Below the pieces are notes generated by a model that saw only the letters and a list, made by a program, of their open reading frames with translations, searched no databases and was not told the origin of the DNA. A stretch of 64,000 nt of DNA from Paramecium pentaurelia (taxonomy: Eukaryota; Ciliophora; Oligohymenophorea; Peniculida; Parameciidae), in the NCBI GenBank assembly GCA_905183005.1, contig CAJJDO010000160.1, positions 41,860 through 105,859 of the forward strand, in the 5' to 3' direction. Each line of letters begins with the position of its first letter. The first letter of the stretch is position 1. The translations under genes and the position numbers were made by a program. Shown here one piece after another: positions 12,601 to 24,927 of this stretch.

Positions 12601-13381
12601 TATTAATTCTTTGAAGATTGCTTCTAATGTCATCTTCATGGTCAGGTTCCTGATTCCAATTCTTTCCTATAAAAGAAATTATAATCTATTTAGGGTAGGT
12701 TACCTAATACAGAATTCTTGAGTATTCACACTTTAGATGAGCTTAAAACCTAAATCAAATTCTCTATTAATTTACCTACTTTTGAGAATAAATTTGATAA
12801 GGTACATTATAAAATTAACAATTAGTTTGACTTACTTTAAATGATTATTTAATTAAAGATTAAAAAGTAGAGATAGGTGATTTATAAAGATAAGAAATAC
12901 CTTGAAATACCTAATTTTGATGGATTACAATAGATATTTCAGTCAGAAAATTATCAATTGAATTAAAAGATTTTCTTTATTGCTACTTAAGATCCACTCT
13001 ATTTCATGTATTTTATTGAATTGGCCAATCCAACTTTGATTGAACAAATTAATTAGGATTAACAAAGTATAGTAAGTCAGGTTTCGCAAGTACATATAAT
13101 ATTTCAACAAGGCCTTCGTAACTAAATATTCAAGCAGTCTATAAATAGTGTGGATTGAATAATTTTACAAAATCATTCACTTACACCAAAAACAGAATTT
13201 CTTATATATTGATTTTGCATTGAATTCCTAATTTTCAATTGAGTAAACAATGAAAATTGAAGAAGATCCAAATAGATAAGAAGAAATCTATAAGATTAAG
13301 TTACCTATGTATTGTGGACTATTGAATATGAATGTGAGAACCCAATTTGAACGACCAATAATTGGAATGTTAATTGAATGA
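9671..13381 (+). CDS. Large uncharacterised protein (~1,186 aa)
   Basis: I do not recognise this protein. The model starts at ATG 9671 and ends at TGA 13379-13381, with six short introns (25, 26, 22, 23, 35 and 19 nt). The 35-nt and 19-nt ones are less certain, but both are needed to avoid in-frame TGA, and the total stays divisible by three. The N-terminal third is rich in charged residues and aromatics (FHRKWKNSL, IWRIKDRNYLH). There is no signal peptide, no obvious membrane span and no low-complexity tract. The C-terminus reads PMYCGLLNMNVRTQFERP. Codon use and composition match the neighbours. A GNAT-like fold was considered for the segment around ICSIDQDYQGRRW, but nothing decisive supports it. 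Confidence 0.65.
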
Positions 13382-13575
13382 TGATTAATCGATATTTACT
13401 TAATAGACATAAGACTTGTAAAATATCAATTTACACTAAAATATTGAGTTAATATGTTATGATGATCTCAGGTTCTGTTGTTAAGTATATATACAAAAAT
13501 ACAAATAAACAAATTTTGAGATTGTTACATCCTTTTGGTTTATGTTAAATAAATCGTTAAATTAAAATTCAAAAA

Positions 13576-15940
13576 ATGAATGCACCCAAAGCAATTCCTT
13601 TCATAAAATACATCAACAATCAATTTCAGGTGGATCCTTAAGCTGAATAATTTCTGACCTCCTTGGGCTCAGAAAAACTTGGAGTTGTCTCCATTGTAGG
13701 AAAATATAGAACTGGCAAAAGTTTCTTTGTTAATCGAGTTCTTCTGAATCAACAAGCAGGAGGTTTTTCAGTAGGTCCTACAATAAATCCTTGTACCAAG
13801 GGTTTGTGGATATGGAGTTAAACAATCACAGCTTAAAATGCTGAATTTCCAGATATGAAGGCTATTATTATTGATACTGAAGGTTTTGGAGGTATGGATG
13901 AGAATGTTAATCATGATACAAGGATATTTCTCTTCAGTCTTCTATTAAGTAGTTATTTTATTTACAATTCTGTTGGCAACATTGATGAGAATGCCTTAAA
14001 CACTTTGAATTTGATAGTCAATCTTGCTAAGGTAATAATAAATTACATAACAATTAGGACATTTAATAAAATAACGAGAATACATTTCCTTAATTCTTAT
14101 GGATTGTTAGAGATTTTGCTCTTCAAATGGTGGATCAATAAGGAAATTCCATCAATCCAAAACAATATCTTGAAAATGCCTTAGAATTGCAGAAGGGATT
14201 ATCTGATTCTGTGGAATAGAAGAATCGTATAAGAAGAATGATTAAACATTTCTTTAGAGAACGTGATTGTATGACAATGGTTAGGCCAGTTGAAAGAGAG
14301 GAAGATCTTTAAAAATTGGATTCTCTACATGACAATAATTTTAGAGGAGAGTTTGTTTAGTAATTGAAAGAAGCGAGATCTAAGATATTCAAACGAATTA
14401 AACCTAAATCTGTTTAAGGAAGCATGGTTAATGGAATTTAATTACTATAATTGGCGAAGGCTTATGTTGATTTAATAAATGGAGGTAAAGTGCCAAATGT
14501 TGAATCTGCATGGGGTTATGTATGTAAAGCAGAAGGAGAGAGAGCACTTAGAGAATGTATAAACTTGGCTGAATAATAAATTGAGAAGATGAAGACTTAG
14601 GTGATTTAAGATTTACCTGCTGTTAAATAGCAATTATTAGATTAGGTTAGGAAGTAATTTAAATTGAAAGCCATAGGATCTGAGGATGATCTAAAATAAT
14701 TTACAGAGAAATTATCAGAATAATTTGAAGAGAAATTCAAAGAACTTAAATAAAGTAATAAAAGAAATCTAAAGGTATTATTGAAATCATTATTTAGAAT
14801 CATCAATCTAAAGTATTATAACCTCATATTGAAAATATTCTTGATAAATTGAAAAATGATCAATTTTCTAATTATTATGAATTATAATCAGAAATGTTTA
14901 AAATTAGAGATTAATTTCAGAAGGAAGTCGGTAGAAATTAATAAGTTTCATAATTATTTGATGAAATGAGTTTATAAATTTATTAATAGGCAGCAGAAAA
15001 ATTAACAAGAAAAGCTTCTCAATAAACTAATTAAGAGAATAAATAATTATAATATAAGATATAGAATTTGGAGAAAGAGTTAAAGATATTGCAAGATGAA
15101 AAACATTAATTAGAATTACAATCTAGTAGCAAATTAGAAAAATTATATAAGGAAAATGAATTATTATCAAAAAGTGAATTACAACTTAAAACATAATTCT
15201 AATAAATTTAATAATAAACACAATAAGTTTAATAATAAAGTTAACATCAAATATAATAGCATGATAAATAATTGGCCTTAATTAGTTAAGAAAATGTTTA
15301 TTTATAAAAAGAAATATAAACTTTGAATGATAGATCATCTTAGTTAGAAAATGAAAATAAAAAACTTAGATAAGAATTGATTACTTAAAAAGCAGCTAAT
15401 GAATAATTATAATAAAAATGTCATTCATTAGATTATGGAAGAGCTTAAGAGATATAAAAGTTACAATTAGAATTTGAAAAAAAAATACAAGAATTGAATA
15501 ATGATATTGATTCAAAAAAATAAACAGCTCGATAATAAAGTGAATGGATGGTTGAAAAATCATATTTAGAAAATTAAGTTACATTCTTGAAGAGTTAGTT
15601 AGATGAAAACAAAAGATTACATGATGCTCTTTTGATTGCTTTATAATGTATATATCAATCATTAAATTCAAGCTTAAAACAATCCTAGTAATGATTATTA
15701 AGAGTCTACTCTTGAACTTTTAGAAACAAATAGAAATCTTTCAGCTGCTATGGATAAAATGGAAATGAGATGTAAATAATTAGAAGAAAAAGTTACTAAA
15801 TTAAAAAAATTCAAAAAGATCTTTAAAAATAGTTCCAGTATTGTTTGTTTACATTGTAATAGACAATATTAAAGTAATGGATTTAATTAACATTTATCAA
15901 CATGTATTGATAATAATCCTTGTAATCCAATAGTATCAAC

Positions 15941-15980
<40 letters not shown>

Positions 15981-16902
15981 TAATAATAATAATAATAATA
16001 GTTATAATAATAATAGTCATAATAATAATAATCATAAGCTTAACTTCATTAATAAACTCATAATCAATCTCTTACTCATCCTCTACCACCTCCAATTGAT
16101 TTAAGTTAGTTATAAATTTCAATTAATCAAACCATGGTTAGAGAAACTCCTGATAATAAACCTTATACTGAATATATGATTAGAGTTCAATATAATTTAA
16201 AGAAATGGACTATTTCAAGAAGATATAAAAACTTTTGTGAATTACATTAAGCAATCATTCAATAATATCCAAATTTGAAAATGCCAGAATCAAGTTCAGC
16301 CATCATTAATACAGCTGATATTGGCAGTGTCTTTAATGCTAAAAGACCTACAGTTATTGAAGATAGAAGAAGAGCTTTACAATCATATATTAGAGATTTG
16401 GCAAAACTAGATCCCGTTAGAAATTGTGCAGCATATCGTAAATTCTTAGATTTGGATACAATTGATTAAGTTGAATAACCAAGTAGAAGTATGTCATAAA
16501 GTAAAAACTTATTCATAATATTAGTGGGATCACCTAAAAATGAAGGACTTTAATCATCTAGAGATTATGGAAGAGACTCTCTATCAGTTATGCCTAAGCC
16601 TTTTTGGAAATAATCAACCCAATAAATCGCTATTGGTGCTTCTACTTCAAGGGAATAGAAATATGAAGAAGTTCCCTAATAAAATAATTATGCTAGATAA
16701 AAAGAAAATTAACCTACTTCTTCAGCATCAAATTTGAACACTAAAATTGATAGAAAATTGTTACCATAATCACCTTAATCATTCCTGAAGGCATTCTAAA
16801 AATAATAAGAAAGTAAATTTTTATAATTAATCATTAGCATCAAAAGTATATAGAATGCATCATTAACATTCATTATTAGAAATATCAGGAGATATATAAT
16901 GA
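13576..16902 (+). CDS. GBP-type large GTPase fused to coiled coil, zinc finger, poly-Gln and PX domain
   Basis: About 1,075 residues with four introns (26 nt at 14032-14057, then 23, 25 and 25 nt). The N-terminal GBP/atlastin G domain has P-loop GKYRTGKS at about residue 42 and DTEGFGG at about 100. A GBP-like helical middle with a long Gln-rich coiled coil follows to about residue 720. Next comes a C2HC-type zinc finger (CLHCNRQYQSNGFNQHLSTC, about 733-752), a poly-Gln tract encoded mainly by TAA, and at about 820-940 a PX phosphoinositide-binding domain (RVQYNLKKWTISRRYKNFCE, YPNLKMP, RRRALQSYIRDLA). Family knowledge: GBPs are dynamin-like GTPases acting on membranes, and PX domains target endosomal lipids. 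A membrane-remodelling role is inferred. The final exon is Ser/Gln-rich; its splice could be drawn another way, but the stop stays the same. Confidence 0.88.
15942..16035 (+). repeat. TAA trinucleotide run coding for poly-Gln
   Basis: A (TAA)n microsatellite with a few CAA, TAG, TTA and TCA interruptions, in frame inside the GBP-PX gene. It is a sense repeat in this code but would be a wall of stops in the standard code. Confidence 0.9.
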
Positions 16903-17518
16903 TCTTATTTTTAATAAATTATTATTATCATTATTATAAACTTATTTGATAACTAATTTCTTTGTATTAAATATACCACTACATCTAAATATAAAATTAA
17001 ATAAGTCAAATTTAATTGAATTTGAATACTTAGTAGTGTTAATTAATTTAGAATATCTTCCTTAAAATTTATAAAGGAGTAGTTTAATAAAAATTTAAAT
17101 TAATAAGATTTCAAATGATTATATATAATTTGATAAATGAATAAAAGTAGATTTCATGATTCCAGATTTTATGAATTATTTATTGTTAATATTAACACAC
17201 ATATATAATCAAAGTCATAAATGTTTAATCTTCGTATTAAATTTCTCTAAACTCTTTTTAAACTATATCTTGTTAACATTTTTATATATTAGTTGAATTA
17301 GTAATTCTGACTAAGATAATTTTGAATGGTAATTGATTATATGATGTAAGGATAAGTTAAAATTTTGCTATTTACAAATTTAGGGATATAATTTGAATAA
17401 TTTGATAAAATTATTAGGAAGACAATCAATTTTGATTTAATCTAACCTTTGTTTATGAATTAGTAAAAATTATCAAAGATAATTCTAAATATAATTATAA
17501 AAAATTTTAAACAAATAG
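16903..17518. other. Intergenic spacer, no gene seen
   Basis: 616 bp of very AT-rich sequence with only short open stretches on either strand. No RNA or repeat structure recognised. Confidence 0.6.
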
Positions 17519-18931
17519 ATGCTGATATTTTCTATTTTGTTGTATTCAGTAAGTGCAAAATTACAATTCTTTGTAGAAAGATAATTTAAGGATGTAAATT
17601 ATTCAATAGCAAATTTTGGACACATTCCATATGGACGCACTTTAGGGGGATTTTTGGTGATTCCTAAAGAATTAGAAGATAACTAATTGGATTTATGCAA
17701 TAAATCAAATATCAAAAAGTTACCAATAATGGAGAGCTACTGGATTATTGGAAGGGTAGGAAATTGTTCAGCAACAACAAAAGTAAATTTTATATCTTAG
17801 AATTAGGCATATGTAGCATAAGAATTGGGGGCTAAGCTTTTGATAATTGTAAGTAACAAGGAGAACTTAAGTAATACAATGGAATTGAATAATGATGGTA
17901 TGGGTTTCAAGGTGCATATCCCAACAATTGAGATTGGCAAATAGGATGGTGATTATTTTATGAAGAAATTTATAAATGTAGAGGAGATATTTCCATATGG
18001 TGTAATTACATTCAAAGATTCAAAGAAAGTTGAAAAAGTATGCAACATAAACATATATTACAGCCTGAAGTAATTTTGTTCATAACCCTTAATGATAAGG
18101 GAGGCTTTAAATTTATAAGAGAATTTTAATAATACTATAAATAATTATAGAAAGATGTGAAATTCTACATTAGTTATGAGGTGGATGTGAGCAAGAGAGA
18201 TTAAAGATTAAATTTTACTGAATCAAATGATTAATGCATGGGAGGTGGTAGATATTGTATGTAAATGAGGGGAGAGGGTTTAGGAAGATAGGTGATAGAA
18301 GAATAATTAAGATAACATTGTATATGGATAAATAATGCAACTCAATGGTTTGAGTATATGGTAATTGAGAATATAAGAAAATTTAGGATTATTTTGATAA
18401 GAATTGTTTTTAGATACAACATTATGGAGTTTGTTCAAATGAAAATTGGATAGCAAAATAAAAGAGTATAGGTGAATGTGTAGATAATTCATATGATAAA
18501 GATTCAAAGAAGGCAAGAGAATTACAAGAAAATAAAATAATGGATTAATGGGTAGGTAATAAATCATTAAGTGGAATAATATATTTTCCAGGTGTTTTAG
18601 TAAATGGTTAACCATATCATGGTAATTTAGAGGCTGTAAGTGTTACTGAAGATATATGCAGTAGTATGATTAATAATGTAATTTAGATATGTTAAATGAA
18701 AGTATTTGTTTTGCATAATAATAATAAGATGATGATACTCCAAGTAATGGAAGTGAAATTAATTGGGCTTTGATAGCATTTGCAGTAGTGAGTTGTATAC
18801 TTTTTGGTTTATTCTTGTTTTTGTGTTATAGAAGGAGATTGAAAATGTAGATGTAATAAGAATTGGGTTAATAAGTAAATGAGATGGTCAGTTAATACAT
18901 AAAATTTTATGAAACTAAAAGTGAAAAATGA
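17519..18931 (+). CDS. Vacuolar-sorting-receptor-like type I membrane protein (PA domain)
   Basis: 444 residues after removing three 26-nt introns. Order: signal peptide (MLIFSILLYSVSA); a protease-associated domain to about residue 175 (AQELGAKLLIIVSNKEN, FKVHIPTIEIGK); a VSR-like luminal region with Cys and GGGRYCMQMRGEGLG, LRQHCIWINNATQWFEY and PGVLVNGQPYHGNL; a single transmembrane helix starting NWALIAFAVV; and a basic cytosolic tail. The tail carries YIKF, a YxxPhi motif of the kind read by AP adaptors. Family knowledge: VSRs carry soluble hydrolases from Golgi to vacuole or lysosome. The plant EGF repeats are not visible, only a short Cys-containing stretch (CNLDMLNESICFA). Start chosen because it gives the signal peptide. 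Confidence 0.85.
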
Positions 18932-19041
18932 TTTTTTATAGATCATAATTTGAAAGTTTATATATAATATCTATTTTATAGAATTTGGATAAACAACAAA
19001 CATAATATTCTTAAATAATAAGTGTATATATATATATAAAT

Positions 19042-19626
19042 TCATATAAAACTTCTCAAAATATCACCAATTTCCTTAAATTCCATTTAAAGCATTTTAA
19101 ATTCTTAGATGGTTAGATTAATAATTTATTTTTATAGATTTCCTTTCTCATCTTAGATATGGAATTCTAATAAAATATATAATTTCTTTAAATTAGGATA
19201 TTTGACATCTCCATTATATTAATTAACTGTCCATTTCAATTCTTTCAACTTACCTAAACTCAATACTTTCTTAACTGTCTCTGGATCAAAGCCTTATAAT
19301 ACTTTCATTAGATATTCTCTATGATCATCTTAAACAAGTGTATTTTCTTTCAACCATTTACTTAAATGTTCTGCAGTTATATTATTCTTTTACACAAATC
19401 GAATCAAATAAACATAACTATTAATGCAAAATTCTGACTCTGAAATATCTAATGCTACAGATTCACGCTAAAATATCTAAAGCATAGATTAGAGTGAAAA
19501 GGCACTTTAATATGAAAGTGTGAATTTATAAATTTCATCTACCATATATGCAAAGAGACTTAATGGTACTTTTAAGGAAAGATTGAGTCCCCTGATTGAA
19601 TCTATGTCATACACATAATTTTGCAT
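19042..19626 (-). CDS. COMM-domain protein
   Basis: Single-exon gene of 194 residues; start at 19624-19626, TGA at 19042-19044. The all-helical N-terminal half (SLFAYMVDEIYKFTLSYQSA...) resembles COMMD N-domains. The C-terminal part fits a COMM domain: LGKLKELKWTVN (the conserved Trp-containing strand), KLYILLEFHIQDEKGN and TIQEFKMLQMEFKEIGDIL. Family knowledge: COMMD proteins form the Commander complex, which recycles membrane cargo from endosomes. Which of the ten COMMD types it is cannot be told by eye. Its start is only 52 bp from the stop of the membrane-protein gene upstream. Confidence 0.75.
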
Positions 19627-19678
19627 TATTATTAAAATTTCTATGAATAACAGTGAATTTTTATATTTTTATACATAT

Positions 19679-20866
19679 TCATTCTATTGCATGTTTTAAT
19701 CCTCCCAATATATCTAGATTAATTAATATTGGGGCAACAAATTGTTCATTCAATTTTACTTCTTATTTCTTACCAATTTATACAAATTTTGTGTCAGCTT
19801 TATGTGCTGCCATCATTAACCATGTCATTAAAACCAAATACAACCATGGAAATACATAGAATATTACACCGAAAACTTATAAGATAGCCAATTTAATTAA
19901 TCTTTATGCATTATTCTATTTCTTGATCTCTTCCATTGTAATTTCCTATGCTTCAGTTGGAATGACACCAACTTCAAATTTTTATGTTCCTCTATCAAAT
20001 AAATTCATCACTTAATCCAATTTAGTTTCTTCCTATTAAAGATTTAGTGATAAGTCATTGACAGGCTTAAATTATTATTTTGTTAAATTCTTACATATTA
20101 AATTTAAACATTTATGAATGTTAAATATAATCCATAAAGATATGAAACAACTTCTCCAATCAAATATCCAAAATGGATATATCCACCATCAAATACTGAT
20201 AGACATAGATTTAGGAAGAAGATCATCACAAAGAATATAATTGTGTATTCTATATTGATACGATATTCTCTATACATTTAGTATTTAGACATGCATTTCC
20301 AGATGAAAGATGAATAATCATTCCTAATGTTATTATAGGAAATAAAAATGTCATAGTTAGATAGGGTAAATAAAAGAACCATCCTAAGTACAATACATTC
20401 AACAAAGTTGAAAATAAAGTTGTTGCAAATGAATAGCATATCATCCAACCAAGCCATTATAATTTCATCACTCCTTCCTATTATTTATTTATCATTTTAT
20501 AGATACTTCTTTTTTCATTCCTCTTGCTTTATATGTGACTATAAATAAATGTAGACTCAATGTAATGAAAAAGAAAAGGAAGAAATTACTACAAAATCCC
20601 CATTCTTCTACAAATGCAAAACCCAATGCAAGAAATAATTAGAATATCTATTATACTGACAAGGCTCTAAGACTTTGAATAAGAAATTATTTTCTTTCTT
20701 CACTTGAAGCTTCTCCAATTGTTCTTGTTTAAGTTGAATTGTCTAAAATGATATTTTATTGAATGACTGGAATTGCCTAAGAAGCAGTAGGTTCTTCAAT
20801 TTATTGATTTGATTCATTTTATTCATCAAATTAAGGATATGGATTAACATCTTGTAAATCGTTCAT
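19679..20866 (-). CDS. Multipass membrane protein, unknown function
   Basis: 367 residues after removing introns of 29, 26 and 29 nt. A soluble, acidic and Gln-rich N-terminus (about 75 residues) is followed by six or more hydrophobic segments (for example LFLALGFAFV, FFLFFFITLSLHLFIV, WFFYLPYLTMTFLFPIITLG, TIIFFVMIFFLNLCLSV, LIGEVVSYLYGLYLTF). A charged cytosolic stretch (QQEETKLDQVMNLFDRG) and a last hydrophobic pair (VFGVIFYVFPWLYLVLMTW) come before a short tail. No transporter motif was recognised. The intron choice at the NTK/QYTIIFF junction is the one that keeps the membrane frame open. Neighbours (COMMD, NEK) say little about its job. Confidence 0.75.
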
Positions 20867-21050
20867 TATTTGTTATTATTAAATTATAATAGTTTATTGT
20901 AAATGTGAATATTAATATATATATGGATGTTATAAAATTAGAGATATAAAAGAAATATAATAAAATATTAGCAGTTAAAATAGAAGTGATAACATAATGT
21001 AAATTATGAGTATTAAATACTATATTTTATACTTATTAGATTTTTAAATT

Positions 21051-22864
21051 ATGTAAGTCTAAGAGTCAGAAGTATATAAAAGAATCAAATTACTTGGATC
21101 AGGAGCATATGGAAAAGCATATCTAGCAGAAAGTATTAGAGATGGATAGTTATGTGTAATTAAATAGATTGATGTGTCTTTTATGAAGTAGGATGAAATT
21201 GCAGTAAGAGAATATTACTATTAAATATTATAGCAAGCATATAAAGAAGCTAAAATAATGTCCACATTGAAACATCCTAATATAATTAATTTTAGGGAAG
21301 TATACAAAACAAAGAAGGGTAAATTGTGTATTGTTATGGATTATGCTGATGGTGGTGATTTATCTCAAAAGATAAAATAAACATAAGGTTCTTTATCAGA
21401 ATCTTAAGTACTTGATTGGTTCACTTAATTGAGTTTGTCAGTTAAATATTGTCATGATCGAAAGATTCTTCATAGAGACATCAAAACATCTAATGTGTTT
21501 TTAACTAAAGAAGGTATGATTAAGTTGGGTGATTTTGGGATTGCTAAGATTTTGTCAACAACCACTCCTTGTGCAAAATCAGTTATTGGTACACCATATT
21601 ATATGGCTCCAGAGATGTTTGAGAATCAACCATATGGATTTAAATAAGATATTTGGTGTTTAGGAGTAGTTTTATATGAAATGTGTAATAAAAGACCACC
21701 ATTTGAAGGTGATAATATAGCTTAACTTGCTTTAAAAGTTGTCAGATGTGAAATTACACCAACTTTGGAATGTTATTCAATCAAATTAAGAAAGTATGCA
21801 ATTGCATTCACTTCTAGTACAGTTTAATAGTAAAACTTCTATCTTGTAAAGAACATAGACGACCAACTATCAATGAAATTTTACGTGAACAATTAATCAG
21901 AGACAGAATCAAGTCATTTCTAAGTGAGACACTCTAAAAAGAATAATAAGTAATTAATCAAATAGTAAAAACAAAAAAACCTGTACAATAATTACCTCAA
22001 TTGAAGAAAAGAATGGCTACTCCAAAATAAAGAGCTAGTCCTAGTGTTCACAAATTACCTGAAATCAAGAGAACTATTGATACTCCTAATTTTAGTAGAA
22101 GAGTATAATTAAAATAGAATCATTCATATCTACCTACATAATCTCCTAGAAGATAGTCTCCAAGAAGAAAGAATCAATTATCAGAAGGTCCTGAAACACC
22201 TAATAAAATAATTAAATCACCTTCATTGAATATAAGGATTTAGAGTGGTAAAGTACTTACAGATAAATATCTTTAATTAAAGAAATAAATTAAATCATTT
22301 GATCGTTAATAAAGTGGCAGATAAATAGTTAATAATTAAAGTAATCTGTTTTTTAGTCCAAAAAGAAAGTAGTAAGAAGAAGAAGAGAAAGTATTAGATC
22401 CTATTGAAGAAGCTGATAGTACACCTTTGACATTGACTAAATCTAATATTGAATTTTAAGATTTTAATAATTCTATTGAAGAAAGAAGAAAAAAAAATAA
22501 AATTATTTTTAAAGATCCTTTCAAAAAAGATGATGAAATGAGTTAAATGATATCATAATTGTAAGAAATAGTAGAAGATGATTTTGATAATCCACCAGAA
22601 TAGATTAAAGTATAATATAATTATTAAATTATTTAGAATTTAAGAGCTAGATTGATTTAAAAATTAGGTAGACATTTCGATGAAGTCATTAAATAATGTG
22701 TATAAGTATTTAAAAAGAATGGTGATTTGGGTTAAAGTGAAATGGTTGACATTCTACAATAAAGATTTTTAGGTGTTTCTATAAAGAAAGTTTCTGGAAT
22801 AGCAACATTAATTCTCACACTAATTATTTAAACACAAGGAGAAACTATTAATACTGAATTTTGA
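21051..22864 (+). CDS. NEK-like serine/threonine protein kinase
   Basis: 584 residues after introns of 30 and 29 nt. The kinase domain (about 9-265) shows LGSGAYGKAYLA, CVIKQIDV, EAKIMSTLKHPNII, HRDIKTSNVFLT, KLGDFGIAKIL, GTPYYMAPE, DIWCLGVVLYEM and HRRPTINEIL, which fits the NIMA-related (NEK) group. The C-terminal half is a long basic, Ser/Pro-rich tail (SYLPTQSPRRQSPRRK) with an acidic segment. It ends in a helical region (RARLIQKLGRHFDEVIKQCV... ILQQRFLG) that may be a regulatory or dimerisation module. NEKs in ciliates act on cilia and basal bodies (family knowledge). The second intron uses the more distal of two AGs; the nearer one would bring in TGA. Confidence 0.9.
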
Positions 22865-23142
22865 TTATTATATCATATATTTTTATTATTTAACAATAAA
22901 GTTATATTATTATTATAAATCATTTAAGTATTATTTCTTTGATAATATTTTTTAATTGAATTATAAGATCCAAACACACTGTAAATTCAAAATCATGTTA
23001 TTGTAAATGAATTAATAAAAATATAATATAAGATTACTTTAGAAAGAAATTAAGTGTTTAAAATCAAACTTAATAATTAAATAGAAAATAGTATAAAAAT
23101 TAGTAACTAATAAAAAATTTGAATTATTAAATAGAATTTGAA

Positions 23143-23679
23143 TCATGAAATAAAATAAGTTTGTTTTATATTTACTACATAATGAGTTGTCTTTATTTAA
23201 TTTATAATTTCATTTTACAATTCTTCTTCATCAAGTAGTTATTTTCTTTTTTATTAAAAATCTATAAATTTATCTAAGATAGATTCTACTTCAAGTAATT
23301 CATATGATTATACATTTAGCTATAGAGTGAATAAAAAATAATGATGTAAATAAAATTCTAGTATTATACATCTAATTTACAATATTAAATTGTATCAAAT
23401 AATTGGTAATCTTAATCCTATAAAAATGAGTAAAACTAACAACAAGATAGAAATCAAATAAATTATAAGTTTAGTTGTCTTTCCATTCTATTTATAATCC
23501 TAGTAAATAAATGAATTATGTATTAGTTTTTCAATAATGATGTATTTAAATCTATATAAATAATAGGATTGAAGTATAAATTGATATATCTAACTTAATT
23601 AAAGAATAGTAAATGATATAATCTATGGTGTTTTAATTTACTAAGTGAATGAATGTTTTAATTAGATCAATTTATGCAT
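23143..23679 (-). CDS. Possible small single-pass membrane protein (weak)
   Basis: A tentative model: ATG at 23677-23679, introns of 19 and 50 nt, stop at 23143-23145, about 155 residues. It has one hydrophobic stretch (KLIIYLISILLL) and a charged helical tail (SYELLEVESILDKFIDFQQK). The tail looks protein-like, but both introns are atypical in length and open stretches of this size arise by chance when TGA is the only stop. The rest of 22865-23807 shows nothing. Confidence 0.3.
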
Positions 23680-23807
23680 TCTATATAAAAATTATATAAT
23701 TATTCATAAAATAATTAAATATAATAAATTTCTTTTATGGATTATTAGATGATAACATCATTAAAATACGAAAATAATCTGGCAGAAATCATTTAATTCA
23801 ATAAATT

Positions 23808-24575
23808 ATGATATTTATAAGCTTATCACTCTTGATATTAACAGTATATGGAACATCAAATGCTATTGTATCAATTCCTTCAGATGTATGTGATTGTGGC
23901 TAAATTTCTTCTTAATTGGATTGCACTTTAGCTAATAGATGTATATGGAATTTCTAATCATCATCATGTGGATCAATTACATGCACAGACATTTAAGATT
24001 AATATAGTTGTGCAATAAACTCTTAATGTTTTTGGAATGGATCAGCATGCACAGTATTGAAAAATTTGAACTGTTCTTCAATCACATTAAATCCTACACA
24101 AGGTCTCTCTGATTGCAATGCAGCCAATATATTTTGTGTAAATGACAGTGCAAATGCTAATAAGACATGTATTAATAGATCAGCATAATATACTTCATGT
24201 AGTAATATCACAACAGCTACTAAATGTGCTGAAAATGGTTTGGCATGCAAATGGGAATCAATTACAGGAGGATCAGGTACATGTTAACCTATTGGATGTC
24301 CAAATTTAAGAACCTAAGAAGATTGTCTCTATTATGCTGTAGATACCACATATAAGACTTTATAATTATGTACATGGTAAAATGGAAACTGCATCCCAGC
24401 TACAACATCCCAAGTTTCTAAATATTCATATAATACATGCTTCTTGAATACATTAGGAACATATACATTTAGCTCAAATAAAGTAAATGATGAAGGAAGT
24501 TTTACAGGATATTGTATGAGTTGTTACGATCTAATATTATCAGGGTTAATTGTATTGGGAGCTTTAATCATTTGA
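23808..24575 (+). CDS. Small Cys-rich secreted surface protein (PSA-like)
   Basis: 255 residues, no intron. Signal peptide (MIFISLSLLILTVYG), then repeated units with paired cysteines and Trp (CTLANRCIWNFQSSSCG, CAINSQCFWNGSACTV, CTWQNGNCIPA), the C-x-W pattern of Paramecium surface antigens and their relatives. The hydrophobic C-terminus (LILSGLIVLGALII, then stop) looks like a GPI-attachment signal or a terminal anchor. Several NxS/T sites are present (NCSS, NDSA, NRSA). It is a short relative of the giant genes at 39826 and 59727. Likely surface coat; no enzymatic role suggested. Confidence 0.85.
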
Positions 24576-24618
24576 TAATTTAATAACAATATAGAATATG
24601 ATAAATTTATAGAATTTT

Positions 24619-24881
24619 TCATTCAATATCTACAGCAAATCCTAATTCCTATTGTCGTTTTATTGATCCCAAACCATTATGCTTATTTTTGCGAGCAGCA
24701 ATCATTCTCTCTCTAAGCTAATCATTATTAAAGTTTATAAATACCTCATTATCTTCTTTTGTTTAGAAATCATCATTTGGATGATTACCTAATCTATATC
24801 CAATAAAATCTAATATAATTATATTATAAAATACCTCCTTCACCTAAATTAATTGGATTTTTTCTTAAATTTAAACAAGGA

Positions 24882-24927
<46 letters not shown>

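Noticed and set aside
13855..14184. ORF with DTEGFGG as an independent small GTPase-like gene
   Set aside because: It is an internal piece of the GBP-PX gene; its C-terminal half reads through a 26-nt intron.
19700..20866. Frameshifted pseudogene for the multipass membrane protein
   Set aside because: The apparent frame breaks vanish when 26- and 29-nt GT-AG introns are removed; the spliced length is divisible by three.
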